Assembly: GCA_034408895.1 (NCBI GenBank)
Contig: JAWXCI010000084.1
Span: 45,569 to 109,568 of the forward strand
DNA length: 64,000 nt
Direction of reading: 5' to 3'
Source of the DNA: UBA4660 sp034408895
GTDB taxonomy: Bacteria > Bacteroidota > Bacteroidia > Flavobacteriales_D > Sanyastnellaceae
The stretch's first letter is position 1, and every line of letters begins with the position of its first letter. A program made the position numbers and the translations under genes. Positions 42,813 through 52,560 of the stretch are shown piece by piece. Under the pieces are notes generated by a model. It did no database searches. It saw nothing but the letters and a program-made list of their open reading frames with translations, and was not told the DNA's origin.

Positions 42813-43766
42813 ATGAACGCACTTTCCAAACAACGAAGAACATTGTGGATATTCTATGTCCTTGTGTTTTATGTGCTGCTCCAGCTAGTTTGGTGGGGCT
42901 ATGTGCTCATTGTGCTAAACCAGGACTTATATGAAATGAAGTCTGCTGTTGCCGGCCATGATTTTCATGAGGAAATGAAGGGTAAACTACGAATGGTGCT
43001 GGGCGAAGGATTGGTGTTCGTAATCATACTCATTGCAGGGGTGGCCGTTATCCAGCGAAACATGAGGCGCGAATTACGCCTGGCCGATATGGAAAAAACA
43101 TTTCTTCTTTCCACTTCTCATGAATTGAAAACCCCGGTAGCCACCATCCGGCTGGTACTGGAAACACTTCTCAGAAAAGAACCAGGTGCCGAGCAAAGCA
43201 GGCAATTACTCAACAACGCACTACATGAAACCGACCGACTTCAAGACCTCACTGAAAATATCCTGATGGCATCGCGAATTGATCATGATGCCGGCATGAC
43301 GCATTTCGAATCCATAAACATGGGTGTACTTGTGCAGGATGAGGTGAAAAGAAAACTTGTTGCACTTCATGATGAAAGAAAGATAATCGTTAGTGCCGGG
43401 CATCATTTGTTTATTCGTGCAGATAAGCACATGATTCATATTCTCCTTTCCAACTTGCTGGATAACGCAATCAAATACTCACCAGCCAATTCCAGGATTG
43501 AAGTTGAACTGGCAGAGGTACCGGACGCCCTCCTTTTGCAGGTGAAAGACCATGGCTCTGGAATTCCCAGGGCAGATCGCCCTCTTGTATTCGAAAAATT
43601 TTTCAGGGGAGGAGATGAGGCAGTGCGCAGACACAAGGGCACTGGTCTTGGTCTCTACCTGGTAAAACAAATTGCTGCTATTCATGGGGCGATGGTGTCC
43701 ATCAGCGACAACCAACCGCAGGGGTCTATTTTTGAAATCCGTTTTCCAACTAATCAGACAAATTGA
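42813..43766 (+). CDS. Sensor histidine kinase
   Basis: 317 aa with two membrane segments (near residues 12-34 and 66-86) bracketing a short extracellular loop. The HisKA domain has the phospho-acceptor His in TSHELKTPVATIRLVLETL (about 105), and the HATPase domain has LLSNLLDNAIKYSP (N box), DHGSGIP (G1) and GTGLGLYLVKQIAAIHG (G2). No response regulator is next to it, so it is an orphan in this window. Its stop overlaps the TTG start of gpmI. Confidence 0.9.
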   Translation: MNALSKQRRTLWIFYVLVFYVLLQLVWWGYVLIVLNQDLYEMKSAVAGHDFHEEMKGKLRMVLGEGLVFVIILIAGVAVIQRNMRRELRLADMEKTFLLSTSHELKTPVATIRLVLETLLRKEPGAEQSRQLLNNALHETDRLQDLTENILMASRIDHDAGMTHFESINMGVLVQDEVKRKLVALHDERKIIVSAGHHLFIRADKHMIHILLSNLLDNAIKYSPANSRIEVELAEVPDALLLQVKDHGSGIPRADRPLVFEKFFRGGDEAVRRHKGTGLGLYLVKQIAAIHGAMVSISDNQPQGSIFEIRFPTNQTN

Positions 43767-45283
43767 ATCCGCACCGCTTGAAGAAGAAAGTTTGCCTCGT
43801 TATTCTCGATGGCTGGGGCCATGGTAAGAAGGACAAAAGCAACGCCATTTTCATGGCCAACACACCGTTTGTGGATTCACTTTATTTACAATGTCCCAAT
43901 GCAGAATTGCGAACTGATGGTGAGAATGTGGGACTGCCTGATGGGCAAATGGGCAACAGCGAAGTGGGACACATGAACATCGGGGCTGGAAGAATATTTT
44001 ACCAAGATCTTGTGCGGATCAATCTTGCCATTCGCGATGGTTCGTTCTTGAACAATCCAGTTTTGGTGGAATCAATGCGTAAGGCAAAATCAGGACAAAG
44101 GAATCTTCACCTCATTGGATTGGTGAGTAATGGAGGAGTGCATTCGCACATCGAACACCTGAAAGCACTGTGCACTTTGGCGCATCATTACGGACTGAAA
44201 GATGTTTTCATTCACGCATTCACAGATGGCCGCGATTGTGATCCGAAAAGCGGTGAAGGTTTTTTAGTTGAGTTGGAAAATCACCTTACAAAAACAACGG
44301 GAAGAATTGTTTCTGTGTGTGGTCGCTACTTCGCCATGGATAGGGATAAAAGATGGGAGCGGATCAGTGAGGCATACAACCTGCTTGTACACGGCAAGGG
44401 AAAAAACTTCAACTCGGCAGAAGCTGCCATAAAACAACATTACTCCGAGGGTATCACCGATGAATTTATTCTTCCTTCAGTCATCGGCAATGTTGAAACG
44501 ATAAAGGATGATGATGTAGTGATTTGTTTCAACTTCCGCACTGATCGCTGTCGCGAGATCACGCAGGTGCTCACACAATCGGCCAATCACGAATACAACA
44601 TGCACCCGCTGAATCTTCACTACGTGACCATGACGAATTATGATGATTCATTTGAAAAGGTTGATGCGGCATTTGAAAAAGACCATCTTGAAAACACCCT
44701 GGGAGAAGTAATTTCAAAATCCGGACGAACACAATTGCGCATTGCTGAAACAGAAAAATATCCGCATGTCACTTTTTTTTTCAATGGCGGAAGGGAGGAG
44801 AATTTTCCGGGTGAAAAACGCATCATGATCCCATCTCCCAAAGTGGCGACCTACGATATGAAACCGGATATGAGTGCAAACGAAGTGGCAGACGCGGCAT
44901 GCGCTGAGATGAAAGAATCTTCCCCGGATTTTATTTGCCTGAACTTTGCAAATCCCGATATGGTGGGGCACACCGGTGTGTTCGATGCAATAGTTAAAGC
45001 TGTTGAGACTACGGATGAATGCGTGAAGAAAGTTGTAGAAACTGGAACCGCAAATGGATATTCGTTCATCATCATTGCTGATCATGGCAATGCGGAATTT
45101 GCGGTAAATGAAGACGGCACACCCAACACAGCACACACCACCAACCCGGTTCCGGTGATGGTGATTGATGAAGGAATTAAAAATGTGAGCAACGGGATTC
45201 TCGCGGATATTGCCCCCACTATACTTCACCTAATGAGGATAGAAATCCCTGAAGTGATAAAAGGAAAAAGCCTTACGGCATAA
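43763..45283 (+). CDS. gpmI: 2,3-bisphosphoglycerate-independent phosphoglycerate mutase
   Basis: 506 aa from TTG 43763, overlapping the kinase stop. Landmarks are CLVILDGWGHGKKDKSNAIF (metal-binding Asp), DGQMGNSEVGHMNIGAGR (catalytic Ser in NSEVGH), GGVHSHIEHLKALC and HAFTDGRDCDPKSG, then the C-terminal IIIADHGNAE metal site. It interconverts 2- and 3-phosphoglycerate with manganese. Start codon choice is tentative; function is not. Confidence 0.95.
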   Translation: MNPHRLKKKVCLVILDGWGHGKKDKSNAIFMANTPFVDSLYLQCPNAELRTDGENVGLPDGQMGNSEVGHMNIGAGRIFYQDLVRINLAIRDGSFLNNPVLVESMRKAKSGQRNLHLIGLVSNGGVHSHIEHLKALCTLAHHYGLKDVFIHAFTDGRDCDPKSGEGFLVELENHLTKTTGRIVSVCGRYFAMDRDKRWERISEAYNLLVHGKGKNFNSAEAAIKQHYSEGITDEFILPSVIGNVETIKDDDVVICFNFRTDRCREITQVLTQSANHEYNMHPLNLHYVTMTNYDDSFEKVDAAFEKDHLENTLGEVISKSGRTQLRIAETEKYPHVTFFFNGGREENFPGEKRIMIPSPKVATYDMKPDMSANEVADAACAEMKESSPDFICLNFANPDMVGHTGVFDAIVKAVETTDECVKKVVETGTANGYSFIIIADHGNAEFAVNEDGTPNTAHTTNPVPVMVIDEGIKNVSNGILADIAPTILHLMRIEIPEVIKGKSLTA

Positions 45284-45338
45284 CCAAATCGCATTTAAAT
45301 CATATCTCTACTAGCCGAACTCCGAATACCTTTCGCCT

Positions 45339-46373
45339 ATGCAATTTTCCGCTACACAAGTTGCCGCAATGCTCAACGGCACCATTGAAGGTGACCAAGA
45401 TGCAATGGTGCATTCGCTTTCAAAAATCGAGGAGGGAAAAAGTGGAATGCTCACTTTCCTCGCCAACCCGAAATACACGGAATTCATTTATTCTACTGAG
45501 GCAACTATTGCAATTGTTCCTGCTGATTTCAAACCGGAAAAAACGTTGCCTTCTTCACTCACACTGATTCGTGTGAATGATGCACGCGCGGCATTTGCAA
45601 AACTTCTGGAAGCATACAACAACCTCAGATTACCAAAACCGGGAATTGATTCTTCAGCAAAAATTCCGTCAACAGCAAAAATTTCTGATGAGTGTTATAT
45701 CGGTGCCATGGTGTCGGTGGGTGAAAATGTGGTGGTGGAAAAAGGCGTAAGAATTTATCCGGGAACAACATTGGGCGACAATGTGCGCATCGGTGCGAGC
45801 TCGGTTTTGAATTCCGGAGTTCATGTTTATCACGATTGCATCATAGGTGCGCGCTGCACATTGCATAGCGGAGTAGTTATAGGGAGCGATGGTTTTGGCT
45901 TCACACCCAATGAGGAAAATAACTACGCAAAAGTTCCGCACATTGGCAATGTGGTGATTGAAGATCATGTGGAGATTGGATCCAATACAACCATTGATCG
46001 CGCAACACTTGGTAGCACCGTCATAAGGAAAGGTGTGAAGCTCGATAACCTGATTCAAATTGCCCACAATGTTGAGATTGGTGAGAACACTGTGATTGCA
46101 GCGCAAACAGGAATTGCCGGTTCAACCAAGATTGGAAAAAATTGTTTGATAGGAGGACAGGTTGGAATTATCGGTCATCTCACGATTGCGGACGGAACCA
46201 AGATCGCGGCACAAAGCGGAATCGGGCAGAGCATCACCGAACCCAATACAATTGTGCAAGGCTCGCCTGCATTTGGAATTATGGATTACAAGAAATCTTA
46301 TGTGGGTTTCCGGAAGTTGCCGGAACTGATGCAGCGCATTTCCGAACTGGAAAAACAACTCAAGAGCAAATAA
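45339..46373 (+). CDS. lpxD: UDP-3-O-(3-hydroxyacyl)glucosamine N-acyltransferase
   Basis: 344 aa, normal for LpxD. The N-terminal uridine-binding domain shows VHSLSKIEEGKSGMLTFLAN (the F-x-N turn), then about 20 hexapeptide turns of a left-handed beta helix, with the catalytic His in NLIQIAHNVEIGENTVIAA, and a C-terminal helix MQRISELEKQLK. It adds the second acyl chain of lipid A. Full-length against the shorter paralogue at 18712. A TACCTTTC element lies at 45327-45334. Followed by a bidirectional terminator. Confidence 0.95.
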   Translation: MQFSATQVAAMLNGTIEGDQDAMVHSLSKIEEGKSGMLTFLANPKYTEFIYSTEATIAIVPADFKPEKTLPSSLTLIRVNDARAAFAKLLEAYNNLRLPKPGIDSSAKIPSTAKISDECYIGAMVSVGENVVVEKGVRIYPGTTLGDNVRIGASSVLNSGVHVYHDCIIGARCTLHSGVVIGSDGFGFTPNEENNYAKVPHIGNVVIEDHVEIGSNTTIDRATLGSTVIRKGVKLDNLIQIAHNVEIGENTVIAAQTGIAGSTKIGKNCLIGGQVGIIGHLTIADGTKIAAQSGIGQSITEPNTIVQGSPAFGIMDYKKSYVGFRKLPELMQRISELEKQLKSK

Positions 46374-46408
46374 AAAAACCGCCACGCAAAATTCGCATGG
46401 CGGTTCTT
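46374..46408. terminator. Hairpin terminator between lpxD and the PKD gene
   Basis: AACCGCCACGC and GCATGGCGGTT pair around aaaattc. Read on the minus strand it is followed by seven T, so it is a good terminator for the PKD gene, and on the plus strand a weaker one for lpxD. Confidence 0.82.
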
Positions 46409-46429
46409 CAAATCAAGTTTGATTTTTGG

Positions 46430-49400
46430 TTACCTCGCTATTTCAATCTTCCGGGTTAACGCTGTGTTTTCGCCAATTATTTGGAGCGTGTACAATCCTT
46501 GTGCAAGGTTTGACAAGTTTAGAGTTGACCGCTGCGTGCTGAGAGTTTGGGTTTGAACCAGTCTTCCGGTTGCATCTGTCAACATCACCTGGATGGTTTC
46601 CCCTGTTGCGTTGGAGATGTTCAACACATCGGATGCGGGATTCGGGTAAACTGAAATCATGGAATCAAAATTTTCTACCACTCCATCCGTACAATCGTCA
46701 TTGACACCCACCTGGAAAATGCCGGTCTCGTCATCGTATCCAATTGACAATTCACCAATGGGTATTTCCTGGCCGATGAGGAAAACCGCGAGAAGGATTT
46801 CTTCAGCATTGATTCCATAATCGGAGTTGAATTCTATTTCGTAACAACCGTCAGCAAGGCAAAGCGGCAACTCGATGTACTCAGGACATTCGAAGCACGA
46901 GATGAAGGGGAAGGTTCCCAATTCTTCTTCGTTGTAATTTATAGTGATAGTCCAATTGTCTTCGCCCGGGTCAGGATAGTTGGTTGAAATCTGGAGAACC
47001 ACTTCAGTGCCTTCACATTCTTCGCTGAAATCATCTATCACAATGGTTTCGCAATACGTATCGGTGCATCCTTCGCTTGTTGCAATAGTCAGGCAAACTT
47101 CATATTCACCATTTTCAGTGTACCAAACGTTTCCTCCCATATCATCGCTGCTTTGTCCGTTGCCATAACTCCAGTAGAAACTTGCTTCACCTTCCCAGGT
47201 GGAAGTGTTTTCAAATTCTACATGACCTGCTGTTGCTGTGAAAATCGGTTCGAATCCGGCCTCACAATCATCGCTGCCCTGGCCGCAATCTCCGTTGAGT
47301 GAAAGCAGCACGTTGTAACCAATGCATTCATCGTTGAAGATTGGAGTTATTTCAACCACATCCCAAGCATCTGAGAAAATCATATCGAATGCACCACCGT
47401 TGAATTCGTTGTCAGTACATACGTACAATGAGTAGCAACCATCGGGAAGACAATCGCTCCAGTCGTAATGCGGATCATCATTGCTGTATTGAGCAATGCC
47501 ATCGGCAACAAATACACCTTCGCCATTGAACAAATGCCAGTTCACCCAAGTGGGTCCTTCTTCGTCCACATAACTGTCGAGTGAGAAATTAACTTCTGTG
47601 CAATCGCCACCACAGAGATCACTGTACACTTCGGTACAAAGCCACACTCCGTCAGGACAAACGTTGCTGGTGTAAAATGCGCAAACTGAAATCCAACCTT
47701 CTGTTTCGAATGCTGTCGTCCAGAAATGTCCTCCATTTTCTTCAGCAAGGAATTCACCTACATACCAATCCACACTTTCGCCTTCAGTGAAACTTCCAAT
47801 TTCGAAATTGAAATGGCCACAGTCGTTTTCGCTGTGCCAGATTTCATCGGGGCAATCACCACCGCCTTCGCAGGATTCAACTATGATTTCTGTGCAGAGT
47901 TCAACTCCGTTTGGACAAAGCGGACTGGTGTACCATGCACACACGGTGTACACTCCCGGCTCTGCATAAGTATGCACCCAGAAGTGGCCGCCTTCCTGCG
48001 CACCGGTTTCATCACCGGGATACCACACCACAGATTCACCTTGTACATAGCTGCCGATTTCAAACTGGATTACTCCGCACAAGTCACCTTCACCCCACCA
48101 TATTTCATCGGGGCAATCATTGGTGTTTTCGCAATCCACCCAAACGGTATAAACAAGAGTAACTCCTTCGCAATTCTCGTTTGAGAAAGTTGCGGTCACA
48201 ATGTAGTAGCCGCCTTCTTCATAAGAATGGTCGGCACTTGGGCCAGAATTTTCGCTTCCGCCATCACCAAAATGCCATTCTACATCACCACCATCTACAC
48301 CTTCAATATGGAAGAGGAATGAGTTGCAATCAATTTGTTCTGCTATGATATAGTCAGGACAATCATTGTCGCAACCTTCCACCACAATGGTGATGCATTC
48401 CTGTTGCTCGCCACATTCTTCGCTGTTCCATGATGCGCAAACTTCATAAGTGCCGGGACCAAATTCATGATTGATTTCCAAACCACCCCAAGTGCCTTCG
48501 GTTCCATCATCAAATGACCAATAAATGTTTGTGTTGTAAAATTCTGCATCGAGATTGAACGTCCAATGGTTACAATTCACCATATCAGCAGATAAGAATG
48601 CATCACAAGGTTCTCCGCATTCTTCCACAAAAATTTCTGTGCAGAGTTCAACACCATCAGGACAATCGTTGCTGGTGTAAAACGCACAAACGAAATATTC
48701 TCCAGGCTCTTCGTAAAGATGCGTGATGAAGTGGCCGCCTTCTACTTGCTCGTTTGAATCGCCAAACCACCACTGCACATTTTCACCTGCCGAAAAACTT
48801 CCAATTTCAAATTGCATCACTCCGCAGAGTTCGCCTTCATCAAACCAGATTGCGTCAGGACAATTATCATCCTCGCAACCGTTGTAGGTTTCACACCATT
48901 CCTGCACACATCCTTCGAACTCGTACCATGCACAAATCTGGTTTTCTCCGGGTTCGAGAATAAACGTGGTGACATTTCCTTCGTTCACCATTTCCCCATT
49001 CTGTGACCAATGCACCACTGCACCCTCGGGAAATTCAAAAGCCTGAAGTATCAGGTATTCACATTCGAAACCGCCAATCTCTTCAATAATGAGTTGGCAA
49101 TCATCACCACCACAATCCTGGATGTAAACCTCCTGGCATATTTCAGGGCAATCGTTTGACCATGCACACACATCAAACCAACCGCCATTGGCTTCAAGCG
49201 TGAGCCAGTTGTATGGGGTCTCGGTTGTGGTTCCATTGAGGTACCAGGTCACCGGAGTGGATTCAGGCCAGCCTGTTACATATAGGTAAACCAGTCCATC
49301 GGGACAGTTGTAGTTAACGGCTATGTCTCCTTCACAATCATCGCCACATGCTTCCACTGTAATTTCTGTACATAGCTCAACTCCATCGGGGCAAATCAAA

Positions 49401-50248
49401 CTGGTGTAGTAAGCACATACGGTGTAGTTGCCAGGCTCGGCATAAGTGTGGGAAAAAAAATGCCCACCTTCTACAGCACCGGTTTCGTCACCGGGATACC
49501 ACGTAACGGATTCATCTTCCACAAAACTTGCGATTTCAAATTGCATGACTCCGCAACCATCACCTGCACCGCTCCATATTTCTGTAGGGCAATCGCCCTC
49601 TTCAGCCAATCCTTCCACCACTATTTCATGACACACCTCATCAATGCATGTGATCACGCCTTCGTTGCTGGTCACTATCATTACTACACATATGTTGTAC
49701 ACACCATTGGCTTCGTACTGATGCGAAGGCATTGAGCCTTCTCCTGAAGAGCCATCTCCAAAATCCCATGCGAACGTAGTGTTCTCGGTATCAACAGGCG
49801 AACTGCAGTTGTTGATGGTCAGGGATCCCTGATACACCATTGGAGTGAAACATGCTTCGCAGGTTGGCTCCTCAACTCCTGTGCAGAAGTTGTAGTTGAA
49901 CACCTGTGTTCCGTACTCCAGCTCATTGGTGGGATATATAATTTCACCGTTGAATGTGATGGTAGCACCGAAATTGGTTTGCTGCAGAACAGCGTTGGCT
50001 TCTATCACCAGGTTGTAACAGCCCGGTTCGAGGCACACCGTTTCGGTGTACTGGAACGTCATGGCATTGAAGGTAGCAGTGCCACTTGCGATGCTCACAC
50101 CTTCATCAAGGGTTTCTATTCCCCAACCTGCTGTAGTTGGGCCGCCAAGGGGAGTGTAGGAGAAGAGCTGAACTGAGTAATTCTCACACTGGCTCCACAC
50201 CAAAGCAGAGGTTACAAGCGCAAGGAACAAAGTGTAAATTTTTTTCAT
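46430..50248 (-). CDS. Large PKD-rich T9SS type A surface protein
   Basis: 1272 aa with signal peptide MKKIYTLFLALVTSALVWSQ. Four near-repeat units of about 82 residues (about 220-301, 463-545, 712-793, 799-880) share openings such as CPDEIW, a YPGDETGA or similar turn, GGHF and VCAxYTS. PKD-like blocks (WDFGDGSS near 161, WHFGDGGSEN near 658) lie between them. The chain is very acidic and has many Cys pairs. The end (last about 75 residues: VYPNPASDVLNISNATGE through LTRKIEIAR) is a T9SS type A sorting domain. It is likely exported and surface-bound; binding role unknown. The neighbouring gene at 50370-52484 is a shorter relative. Confidence 0.88.
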   Translation of the reverse strand: MKKIYTLFLALVTSALVWSQCENYSVQLFSYTPLGGPTTAGWGIETLDEGVSIASGTATFNAMTFQYTETVCLEPGCYNLVIEANAVLQQTNFGATITFNGEIIYPTNELEYGTQVFNYNFCTGVEEPTCEACFTPMVYQGSLTINNCSSPVDTENTTFAWDFGDGSSGEGSMPSHQYEANGVYNICVVMIVTSNEGVITCIDEVCHEIVVEGLAEEGDCPTEIWSGAGDGCGVMQFEIASFVEDESVTWYPGDETGAVEGGHFFSHTYAEPGNYTVCAYYTSLICPDGVELCTEITVEACGDDCEGDIAVNYNCPDGLVYLYVTGWPESTPVTWYLNGTTTETPYNWLTLEANGGWFDVCAWSNDCPEICQEVYIQDCGGDDCQLIIEEIGGFECEYLILQAFEFPEGAVVHWSQNGEMVNEGNVTTFILEPGENQICAWYEFEGCVQEWCETYNGCEDDNCPDAIWFDEGELCGVMQFEIGSFSAGENVQWWFGDSNEQVEGGHFITHLYEEPGEYFVCAFYTSNDCPDGVELCTEIFVEECGEPCDAFLSADMVNCNHWTFNLDAEFYNTNIYWSFDDGTEGTWGGLEINHEFGPGTYEVCASWNSEECGEQQECITIVVEGCDNDCPDYIIAEQIDCNSFLFHIEGVDGGDVEWHFGDGGSENSGPSADHSYEEGGYYIVTATFSNENCEGVTLVYTVWVDCENTNDCPDEIWWGEGDLCGVIQFEIGSYVQGESVVWYPGDETGAQEGGHFWVHTYAEPGVYTVCAWYTSPLCPNGVELCTEIIVESCEGGGDCPDEIWHSENDCGHFNFEIGSFTEGESVDWYVGEFLAEENGGHFWTTAFETEGWISVCAFYTSNVCPDGVWLCTEVYSDLCGGDCTEVNFSLDSYVDEEGPTWVNWHLFNGEGVFVADGIAQYSNDDPHYDWSDCLPDGCYSLYVCTDNEFNGGAFDMIFSDAWDVVEITPIFNDECIGYNVLLSLNGDCGQGSDDCEAGFEPIFTATAGHVEFENTSTWEGEASFYWSYGNGQSSDDMGGNVWYTENGEYEVCLTIATSEGCTDTYCETIVIDDFSEECEGTEVVLQISTNYPDPGEDNWTITINYNEEELGTFPFISCFECPEYIELPLCLADGCYEIEFNSDYGINAEEILLAVFLIGQEIPIGELSIGYDDETGIFQVGVNDDCTDGVVENFDSMISVYPNPASDVLNISNATGETIQVMLTDATGRLVQTQTLSTQRSTLNLSNLAQGLYTLQIIGENTALTRKIEIAR

Positions 50249-50369
50249 ATGGATCTTAGTTGATTATGGTATTTCGGGATGCTATACATCGAAGGTTCTT
50301 TTCATCCGACAGACCTATAACTGCCGAAAGCCGCCATAGGTTGCGTGAAAAATGCGGGCTGAAACAACT

Positions 50370-51515
50370 CTACCGCAAGATGGTGAGCTTGTGGTAAGAA
50401 GCGCGTTGACCCATGTCCGCCCGGAGTATGTATGAACCCGTTGGCAAAGTGCTGACATCCAATGTTGCTGGGGAGGAAACCGTAGTCTCCAGGATTTTCC
50501 TACCGGTAGCATCGAAAACCAGGATGAATATGGGTTCGTTTGATTCTGAGAGGATTTGGATTTGGGTGGAGGCGGGGTTGGGGAATAAGGATATATCAGA
50601 AGCAACTAATTCCCCCACACTGGTCCAGCATTCAACTCCATTAATAGTGATACATATTTCCGGACAACCGATTGTTTCCAATGAATCGCTCCACACACAA
50701 AGTTCCATTTCAGTGTCATCAATGTTTGGAATCTGGAATGGCAGCGTGAATGTCCCGATGTAATCTCCATCGGCAGTGAGGTCCACTTCGGTTCCTTCTT
50801 CAAGACCGATTACACTTAGGAAACATCCGATATAAAGCAATATCGAAAGTTCAATACTGTCCGGACAAATCGGCTCACATTCCATCACCACAAAACTTCC
50901 GCAGATTTCAGGACAACCTTCTGTTTGCAGCGAATCGCTCCATGCACAGATGTCGTGTTCGCCCGCGGTGATCTGCATTTCGAACCATGGCACATACGTA
51001 TCGAATTGCTCAAACCCATCGAGCGTCCAGTTGATGAAAGCAAATTCATTCAATCCGGGAATGGAAACGAAAACAGAATCGCAAACGGAAGTGTCAATCA
51101 GGAATTCTGAAGGGCAATCTCCATTCACGACTTCTATTTCCACACTCAAAACCGTAGGCCCATCCCAGGGGCAATCGGCATCCATAAAAATAGCAGTGAC
51201 GAGAAAAGTTCCGGATTCAAATTCATGCTGGATGTTTTCATCATCCACTATTTCTGTTCCGTCACCAAAGTTCCAGGTTACGGGTTGGTCTTCGTCAATT
51301 CCTTCGATGAAGAAGTCAAAGTAGTTCCAGTCGAGTTGGGTGGTGAGGATAGAGTCAGGGCAAATGCCGAAGCATGATTCTTCAACAACAATTGAAGTAC
51401 TCAGTTCATACGGTTGAGTGCTGCCATAACAAACCATGGTCACAGAAATTTCATACACACCCGGTTCATCAAAATTGAGATAGAGATAGTTGTAATCATA
51501 GGAATAATCAGTCAC
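50370..51515 (-). CDS. C-terminal part of a PKD-type T9SS cargo gene broken by a TGA
   Basis: 381 aa as read from GTG 51515, but the frame continues upstream (YINGEFY) to a TGA at 51537-51539 and then into the frame 51537-52484, so both pieces are one gene of about 704 codons. PKD-like modules are visible (WNFGDGTEIVDDENIQ), and the end is a T9SS type A sorting domain: ISLFPNPASTQIQILSE through YHKLTILR. If the TGA is real, this part would be untranslated or would need reinitiation. Relative of 46430-50248. Confidence 0.68.
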   Translation of the reverse strand: MTDYSYDYNYLYLNFDEPGVYEISVTMVCYGSTQPYELSTSIVVEESCFGICPDSILTTQLDWNYFDFFIEGIDEDQPVTWNFGDGTEIVDDENIQHEFESGTFLVTAIFMDADCPWDGPTVLSVEIEVVNGDCPSEFLIDTSVCDSVFVSIPGLNEFAFINWTLDGFEQFDTYVPWFEMQITAGEHDICAWSDSLQTEGCPEICGSFVVMECEPICPDSIELSILLYIGCFLSVIGLEEGTEVDLTADGDYIGTFTLPFQIPNIDDTEMELCVWSDSLETIGCPEICITINGVECWTSVGELVASDISLFPNPASTQIQILSESNEPIFILVFDATGRKILETTVSSPATLDVSTLPTGSYILRADMGQRASYHKLTILR

Positions 51516-51536
51516 GTAAAACTCACCGTTGATGTA

Positions 51537-52484
51537 TCATGTGCCGTTTGTAATAATGAGATCAACAAATTCCGAAGCATCGTAAGCCACTTCAAACGAG
51601 TTGCAATCGAGTGTGTTTATGATTAAACCTTCGGGGCAGTAGTAGGGGCTGTCGAAATCGAAGTTGAGAGTCAACGTATTTGCGCCACCATCACCGGGGC
51701 AATCGGGGTCAACGAAACTTGCTGTAATAACATAGCTGCAGAATTGTTCGCAATCGTACAGATGTTCCACCGCCCAATCATCCACCAGAATAATTCCATC
51801 GCCAAAATTCCACGACACCGGTATTCCTGCTTCAAGGCCGGGAATAGAAAATTCTACATAGTCAGCACCCAGGATAGTCACAACGATTTCATCGGGGCAA
51901 ATGCCGTCATCAAATTCATCCACAACGAAGGATACTGTATCACAGAATCCGATTACATACAAATTGGATGTGTAGTAATACAGGCCCGGTTCTTCAAAGT
52001 CAACAACGGGCGAGCAAGAGCTTGCGTTGGTATAAACTACAGCGGCAAACTGATTGGTGATAACGCATGAAGCAGCCTGCCATCCTTCAAAACAAGACAA
52101 GCCTTCGGGCATTGAAAATGAAAACGTATTGAAGTCCAGCTGCTCTATCAGTACCAGATTCTCACTACAGGGCGGTGGTCCGTTTACAACGATGGTTACA
52201 GAAAGACTGCCGGTGCCATTTCCTGGGCAATCTTCGTCAGTAAACGTGGCGGTGATGGTGTATTCACCCACCGCAAACGAACCCACCATCATACAACCGG
52301 TAGAGCTTTCAAGCAAACCTCCATCAAGATTCCATGTAATCGATGTGCCCGGTTCGCAAACGGAAAGTTCGAATTGATAAACATAAAATCCTAACTGGGT
52401 TGAAAAAATCGTGGTCGGGCAAAGGCCATCAGAAAGCGTGGCATGCGTACGAAATGAATTTGTCAGCAAGGCAAAAGACAGCAA
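51537..52484 (-). CDS. N-terminal part of the same broken PKD-type T9SS cargo gene
   Basis: 315 aa from TTG 52484. Reading upstream in this frame gives KQLRLLLLSFALLTNSFRTHA, a good signal peptide, but the ATG at 52504-52506 is in another frame: ATGAAAACAAC has one A too many (TTTT at 52500-52503 on the plus strand). Removing it gives MKQLRLLLLSFALL. PKD-like text WNFGDGIILVDDWAVEHLYD lies near residue 220. The frame ends at a TGA where the trailing sequence GT(stop)YINGEFY suggests a lost Trp codon (TGG). Two lesions in one gene point to decay or poor sequence. Confidence 0.66.
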   Translation of the reverse strand: MLSFALLTNSFRTHATLSDGLCPTTIFSTQLGFYVYQFELSVCEPGTSITWNLDGGLLESSTGCMMVGSFAVGEYTITATFTDEDCPGNGTGSLSVTIVVNGPPPCSENLVLIEQLDFNTFSFSMPEGLSCFEGWQAASCVITNQFAAVVYTNASSCSPVVDFEEPGLYYYTSNLYVIGFCDTVSFVVDEFDDGICPDEIVVTILGADYVEFSIPGLEAGIPVSWNFGDGIILVDDWAVEHLYDCEQFCSYVITASFVDPDCPGDGGANTLTLNFDFDSPYYCPEGLIINTLDCNSFEVAYDASEFVDLIITNGT

Positions 52485-52560
52485 CAGAAGTCGAAGTTGT
52501 TTTCATTAGGTAAAAGGATTTCAAGTGCATGTATGACGAGCAATGGGAAAAAGGTATACC

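Noticed and set aside
51537..51539. TGA read as Trp or selenocysteine
   Set aside because: Other genes in the window end properly at TGA (for example 17937 and 20939), so the code is standard; no selenocysteine element is visible. A nonsense mutation or error is simpler.
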